Positions 7,887-9,923 of a stretch of 9,923 nt of DNA are shown here, one piece after another. The stretch is from an uncultured Eubacteriales bacterium. GTDB taxonomy: Bacteria; Bacillota; Clostridia; UMGS1840. The stretch spans positions 1 through 9,923 of the forward strand of contig USLP01000027.1 of assembly GCA_900555525.1 (NCBI GenBank), read 5' to 3'. The notes beneath the pieces are model-generated. The model was not told the origin of the DNA, ran no database searches, and saw only the letters and a program-made list of their open reading frames with translations. The position numbers were made by a program, and so were the translations under genes. The first letter of the stretch is position 1. Every line of letters begins with the position of its first letter.

Positions 7887-7895
7887 ACTTTGAAA

Positions 7896-8717
7896 TTGAG
7901 TGAAATTTTTTTTGAAAAAGTGAATCAGGCAAGAATGAATTACCCATATATGGATTTTGATAGGCAACGGCTGAATTATTTTTCTCATTTTCATGAGGAA
8001 ATTGAAATTGTTACCGTCATTTCGGGAGAGGTTTCGGTCGTGTGTGAAAATGAAAAATTTTGCGCTTCAGCCGGAGATATTTGTATCTTTATGCCGGGTG
8101 AAATACATAGTTTTTCATCTTTTGAAGAAAATCACACTTATGTGATAAAAATTAGCTGCAATGATTCGGTAGAAGATATTGACTTTTACTCGCTTAGAAT
8201 TTCTCCTGCCATTATTAAGGCGGCAACCAAATTAAATGACGAACTGATGCAAAGTATAAAAAGCTTAAAACATGCAGCGGAAAACGTAGAAAAAGGATAT
8301 TCTTTTCTTGTAAAATCTATTTCCTGTAAAATCGTGTATCAAATTATGCGCAGTGGTAGCATAAATAAATTGAATACCGAAAAGCGGAAAAAAAATATTA
8401 CAACTTTGTCAATTCTGAAAAAAAGCGGCGAATATATAGAAAAGCATTACAAAGATTCTTTCTCTCTTGCTGACATTGCGCAATATTGCGGATATTCAAA
8501 ATACTATTTCGCACATTATTTTAAAGAGATTACCGGACAGACATTCTATCATTATCTAACGGCATATCGGATTGAACAATCCATTCCGGAATTGTTAAAT
8601 TCAAAAAATACAATTTCTGCGATAGCCTATAATTGCGGATTTTTAGATGTACGTTCGTTTAACCGCGCATTTAAATCAATTATGGGCATGACACCGTCTG
8701 AATACAGGGTAGTGTAG
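7896..8717 (+). CDS. AraC-family transcriptional regulator with cupin sensor domain
   Basis: A cytoplasmic DNA-binding regulator. The N-terminal part is an AraC-type cupin sensor: HFHEEIEIVTVISGEVSVV, then FCASAGDICIFMPGEIHSF, a pattern seen in sugar-responsive members. The C-terminal 100 residues hold the two helix-turn-helix motifs: SLADIAQYCGYSKYYFAHYFKEITG, and ISAIAYNCGFLDVRSFNRAFKSIMGMTPSEYR, the family signature. Length is 273 residues from TTG 7896 (275 from TTG 7890), normal for the family. It is divergent from the xylA operon and shares its intergenic region, so it is the likely regulator of xylA-xylB-GH30, responding to xylose or a xyloside. That role is inferred from position. The usual clostridial xylose regulator is a ROK-family XylR, so this would be the AraC-type alternative. 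No lesion is seen. Confidence 0.92.
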   Translation: MSEIFFEKVNQARMNYPYMDFDRQRLNYFSHFHEEIEIVTVISGEVSVVCENEKFCASAGDICIFMPGEIHSFSSFEENHTYVIKISCNDSVEDIDFYSLRISPAIIKAATKLNDELMQSIKSLKHAAENVEKGYSFLVKSISCKIVYQIMRSGSINKLNTEKRKKNITTLSILKKSGEYIEKHYKDSFSLADIAQYCGYSKYYFAHYFKEITGQTFYHYLTAYRIEQSIPELLNSKNTISAIAYNCGFLDVRSFNRAFKSIMGMTPSEYRVV

Positions 8718-8896
8718 AGCGTTTTTTATACCATCAAGTGGTAAGAGCAATAAACCAATCCACAGCATCTAAACAATTACACCATAGTTCTTGGATAGGA
8801 ACTCTAAAAATCACTACATTTTGAAAATGCCGGAAAAAATTCTTTTTGAGTTTTACTCTAAAATTATCTCCATTTTTGATGACGATTGAAAAAATA
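8718..8896 (+). other. Intergenic seam between the AraC gene and nrdG
   Basis: This stretch of 179 bases has no convincing gene. A weak hairpin TACCA-TCAAG-TGGTA (8729-8743) follows the AraC stop but has no clean T-run. Short open frames exist on both strands: VVRAINQSTASKQLHH from 8740 plus, and a minus frame ending LDAVDWFIALTT near 8734. I recognise neither. Composition becomes AT-rich here, and nrdD, the usual gene before nrdG, is absent. Confidence 0.35.
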
Positions 8897-9457
8897 ATGG
8901 AAATAAGGTTAGCATCTCCAATATTACAGGCTGATAGCATTGTAGATGGAGAAGGCGTACGAGCAGTTCTTTGGACTCAAGGCTGCGGACACAAGTGTTT
9001 AGGATGCCATAATCCTAGTACACATTCATTTGATGATGGTATTCTCTTAGACATTGAAGAGGTTAAAGCCCAAATAGATAGTCTTGAAGGTCAAGATGGA
9101 ATAACTCTCTCCGGAGGAGATCCTATGTATCAAGTAGATGCCTGTCTTGAACTTGCAAAATACATAAAATCTAAAAAAATGAATATCTGGTGTTATACAG
9201 GATTCACATATGAAAACTTACTTAAACTAGGAGAAGCAAATCCTAAAATAATAGAACTGCTAAAACAAATAGATGTTCTCGTGGATGGACCATTCATCCT
9301 TGATAAGAAAAGTTATGATTGTGTTTTTAGAGGCTCTACCAATCAAAGAATTATTGATCCTAAAGAGAGCCTAAAGAAAAAGAAAGTATGCCTAGTAGAG
9401 AAATATTATCCTAAAGATAAAAAGAAAAATAATAAAAGAGAGCGAATGTACATTTAA
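8897..9457 (+). CDS. nrdG: Anaerobic ribonucleoside-triphosphate reductase activating protein (radical SAM)
   Basis: A cytoplasmic radical-SAM activase that makes the glycyl radical on the class III ribonucleotide reductase NrdD, allowing dNTP synthesis without oxygen. The 4Fe-4S site is TQGCGHKCLGCHNP with Cys30, Cys34 and Cys37 (CxxxCxxC), preceded by the typical SIVDGEGVRAVLW. SGGDP at 72-76 is the conserved SAM-contact GGE/GGD-type motif. DVLVDGPF near 133-140 and the FRGSTNQRIID block towards the C-terminus are NrdG hallmarks. The 186-residue length is normal. The ATG at 8897 (MEIRLASPI) matches the usual NrdG start. An in-frame ATG at 8879 is possible, but neither has a good ribosome site. 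The gene is about 35% GC, lower than the xyl region, and no nrdD precedes it, which is unusual. Its stop lies inside a terminator shared with the convergent neighbour. Confidence 0.93.
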   Translation: MEIRLASPILQADSIVDGEGVRAVLWTQGCGHKCLGCHNPSTHSFDDGILLDIEEVKAQIDSLEGQDGITLSGGDPMYQVDACLELAKYIKSKKMNIWCYTGFTYENLLKLGEANPKIIELLKQIDVLVDGPFILDKKSYDCVFRGSTNQRIIDPKESLKKKKVCLVEKYYPKDKKKNNKRERMYI

Positions 9458-9468
9458 GCTCTCTTTTT
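9434..9468. terminator. Bidirectional terminator between nrdG and the convergent small gene
   Basis: AAAAGAGAGC (9434-9443) pairs perfectly with GCTCTCTTTT (9458-9467), leaving a 14-base loop that holds the palindrome AATGTACATT and the nrdG stop codon. On the plus strand the right arm ends in five T; on the minus strand the complement of the AAAA run gives the T-tract. It therefore overlaps the last codons of nrdG and reaches the stop codon of the minus-strand gene, and can serve both. Confidence 0.8.
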
Positions 9469-9772
9469 ATAACATATACATAGAACCATCATCCTGATAA
9501 GAATTATTATTAGCTAGTCTCTGCTCTAAAACCTTAACTCTTGATTCTAAACTATTTAGTCTATTATTAATTTCATATAAAGTATTGTTACCATTATCAT
9601 AACCAATCGTATTATTTTGTAAATTACTAGAACCATAATTCATTCCCTGAGTAGCGTATGGCATTCCATTCATTAAACTACCTGGAGGCCCTTGATAACC
9701 AAAATTACCATACATCATATTGCCTGGCATATTCTGAAAATAACCATACTGCATCATGTCTCTATTATCCAT
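9467..9772 (-). CDS. Small Met/Asn/Gly/Tyr-rich protein with C-terminal coiled coil
   Basis: I do not recognise a family. The 101-residue product has two parts. Residues 1-63 are low-complexity, rich in Met, Asn, Gly, Tyr, Gln and Pro (MMQYGYFQNMPGNMMYGNFGY and on), with no charged stretch or membrane segment. Residues 64-88 form a clear amphipathic heptad helix (LYEINNRLNSLESRVKVLEQRL), a probable coiled coil for self-assembly. The last residues are SYQDDGSMYML. No signal peptide and no Cys. The pattern recalls small spore-coat or surface-assembly proteins of Bacillota, but that is only an analogy. The start is ATG 9772 with AAAGGAA about 10 nt upstream; longer in-frame starts lack such a site. 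Convergent to nrdG and divergent from trmB. Base composition matches nrdG. Confidence 0.7.
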   Translation of the reverse strand: MDNRDMMQYGYFQNMPGNMMYGNFGYQGPPGSLMNGMPYATQGMNYGSSNLQNNTIGYDNGNNTLYEINNRLNSLESRVKVLEQRLANNNSYQDDGSMYML

Positions 9773-9798
9773 ATCATCACATTCCTTTACTTTATTAT

Positions 9799-9826
9799 AT
9801 GCAAATAGCAATAAATGTGCTATAAT
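9799..9826 (+). promoter_or_regulatory. Promoter of trmB, overlapping a divergent promoter
   Basis: TATAAT at 9821-9826 with TGC directly before it makes a good extended -10; the -35 region (near 9799-9804) is poor. The trmB ATG follows 17 bases after the box, so the leader would be about 10 bases. On the minus strand TATAAT (9799-9794) could serve the divergent small gene, with a start near 9787. The two elements lie within 35 bases of each other, so polymerases would interfere. Confidence 0.5.
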
Positions 9827-9843
9827 ACTATTTGTGGTGAGTT

Positions 9844-9923
9844 ATGAGATTAAAAAATATAAAAGGTGCAAGTGAAAAAATACTATTAGGAAAATACTTT
9901 ATAAATAATCCTAATGAATATAA
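9844..9923 (+). CDS. trmB: tRNA (guanosine(46)-N7)-methyltransferase, N-terminal part
   Basis: The first 26 codons of a gene that runs off the window. The peptide MRLKNIKGASEKILLGKYFI then NNPNEY matches the conserved TrmB N-terminus (MRLRNxKxAxEKI...YxIxNPEEYKGKW), the enzyme that methylates G46 of tRNA using SAM. The Rossmann methyltransferase domain lies outside the window. GGTGAG directly before the ATG (9836-9841) serves as a close ribosome site. The call rests only on this short stretch. Confidence 0.7.
   Translation, partial: MRLKNIKGASEKILLGKYFINNPNEY

Noticed and set aside
8729..8743. TACCA/TGGTA hairpin after the AraC gene as its terminator
   Set aside because: Five pairs, no T-tract downstream; the T-run lies before the hairpin instead.
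8734..8940. Minus-strand 68-codon frame (ending LDAVDWFIALTT) as a transposase tail
   Set aside because: It overlaps the nrdG start, has no recognisable domain or ribosome site, and I cannot match it to a known insertion sequence.
1..9923. A novel defence, retron, CRISPR or mobile system
   Set aside because: I looked for spaced repeats, reverse transcriptase, nuclease, integrase and toxin-antitoxin signatures on both strands and found none. The identifiable genes are metabolic or housekeeping.

Overview
The window looks like Bacillota (Clostridia-type gut Firmicute) DNA. The evidence is the clostridial-style serine hydroxymethyltransferase, RarA, LepA and xylose isomerase sequences, plus strong sigma-A promoters with TTTACA/TTGCTT and TATAAT boxes. 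It is a mosaic. Hand counts on sample lines give about 38% GC for the first 450 bases, 60% or more for much of 520-1245, 45-55% for 1261-8717, and about 35% for 8900-9923. Several genes are cut, shifted or internally deleted, some of them where the composition changes. The reader should decide early whether this is a decaying or recombined genome region or a chimeric assembly.

Layout of the left half (plus strand): a GNAT acetyltransferase that has lost its C-terminus (65-448); a GC-rich class I glutamine amidotransferase of the gamma-glutamyl-GABA hydrolase type (520-1245); glyA (1261-2469); and rarA (2462-3724), which overlaps glyA by 8 bases and ends in a 17-bp hairpin. A consensus promoter follows, then the first 99 codons of lepA, which stop abruptly near 4175. 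A short stretch that may be the tail of another gene leads to a terminator at 4239-4280.

Right half: a minus-strand xylose/xyloside operon with tight spacing (4 nt between coding regions), transcribed xylA (7732-6413), xylB (6408-5578), then a cytoplasmic GH30 glycosidase (5573-4294). A divergent AraC-family regulator (7896-8717) faces it across about 160 bases holding two promoters, each overlapped by one copy of an 11-base direct repeat. The intended pathway is: GH30 releases sugar (probably xylose) from a glycoside, XylA isomerises it to xylulose, and XylB phosphorylates it. As written, however, only XylA is intact. XylB lacks about 215 central residues including the region of the catalytic Asp, and GH30 carries a frameshift at a 7-base homopolymer plus an in-frame TGA.

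Far right: an AT-rich block of different character with an nrdG lacking its usual nrdD partner (8897-9457), a convergent small Met/Asn/Gly/Tyr-rich coiled-coil protein (9772-9467) sharing a bidirectional terminator with nrdG, and the first 26 codons of trmB running off the window (9844-9923).

I found no CRISPR array, retron, toxin-antitoxin pair, phage module, tRNA or rRNA, and nothing I can defend as a new defence or mobile system. The most notable content is the pattern of gene damage and seams, and the candidate operator repeat in the xylA/araC intergenic region.
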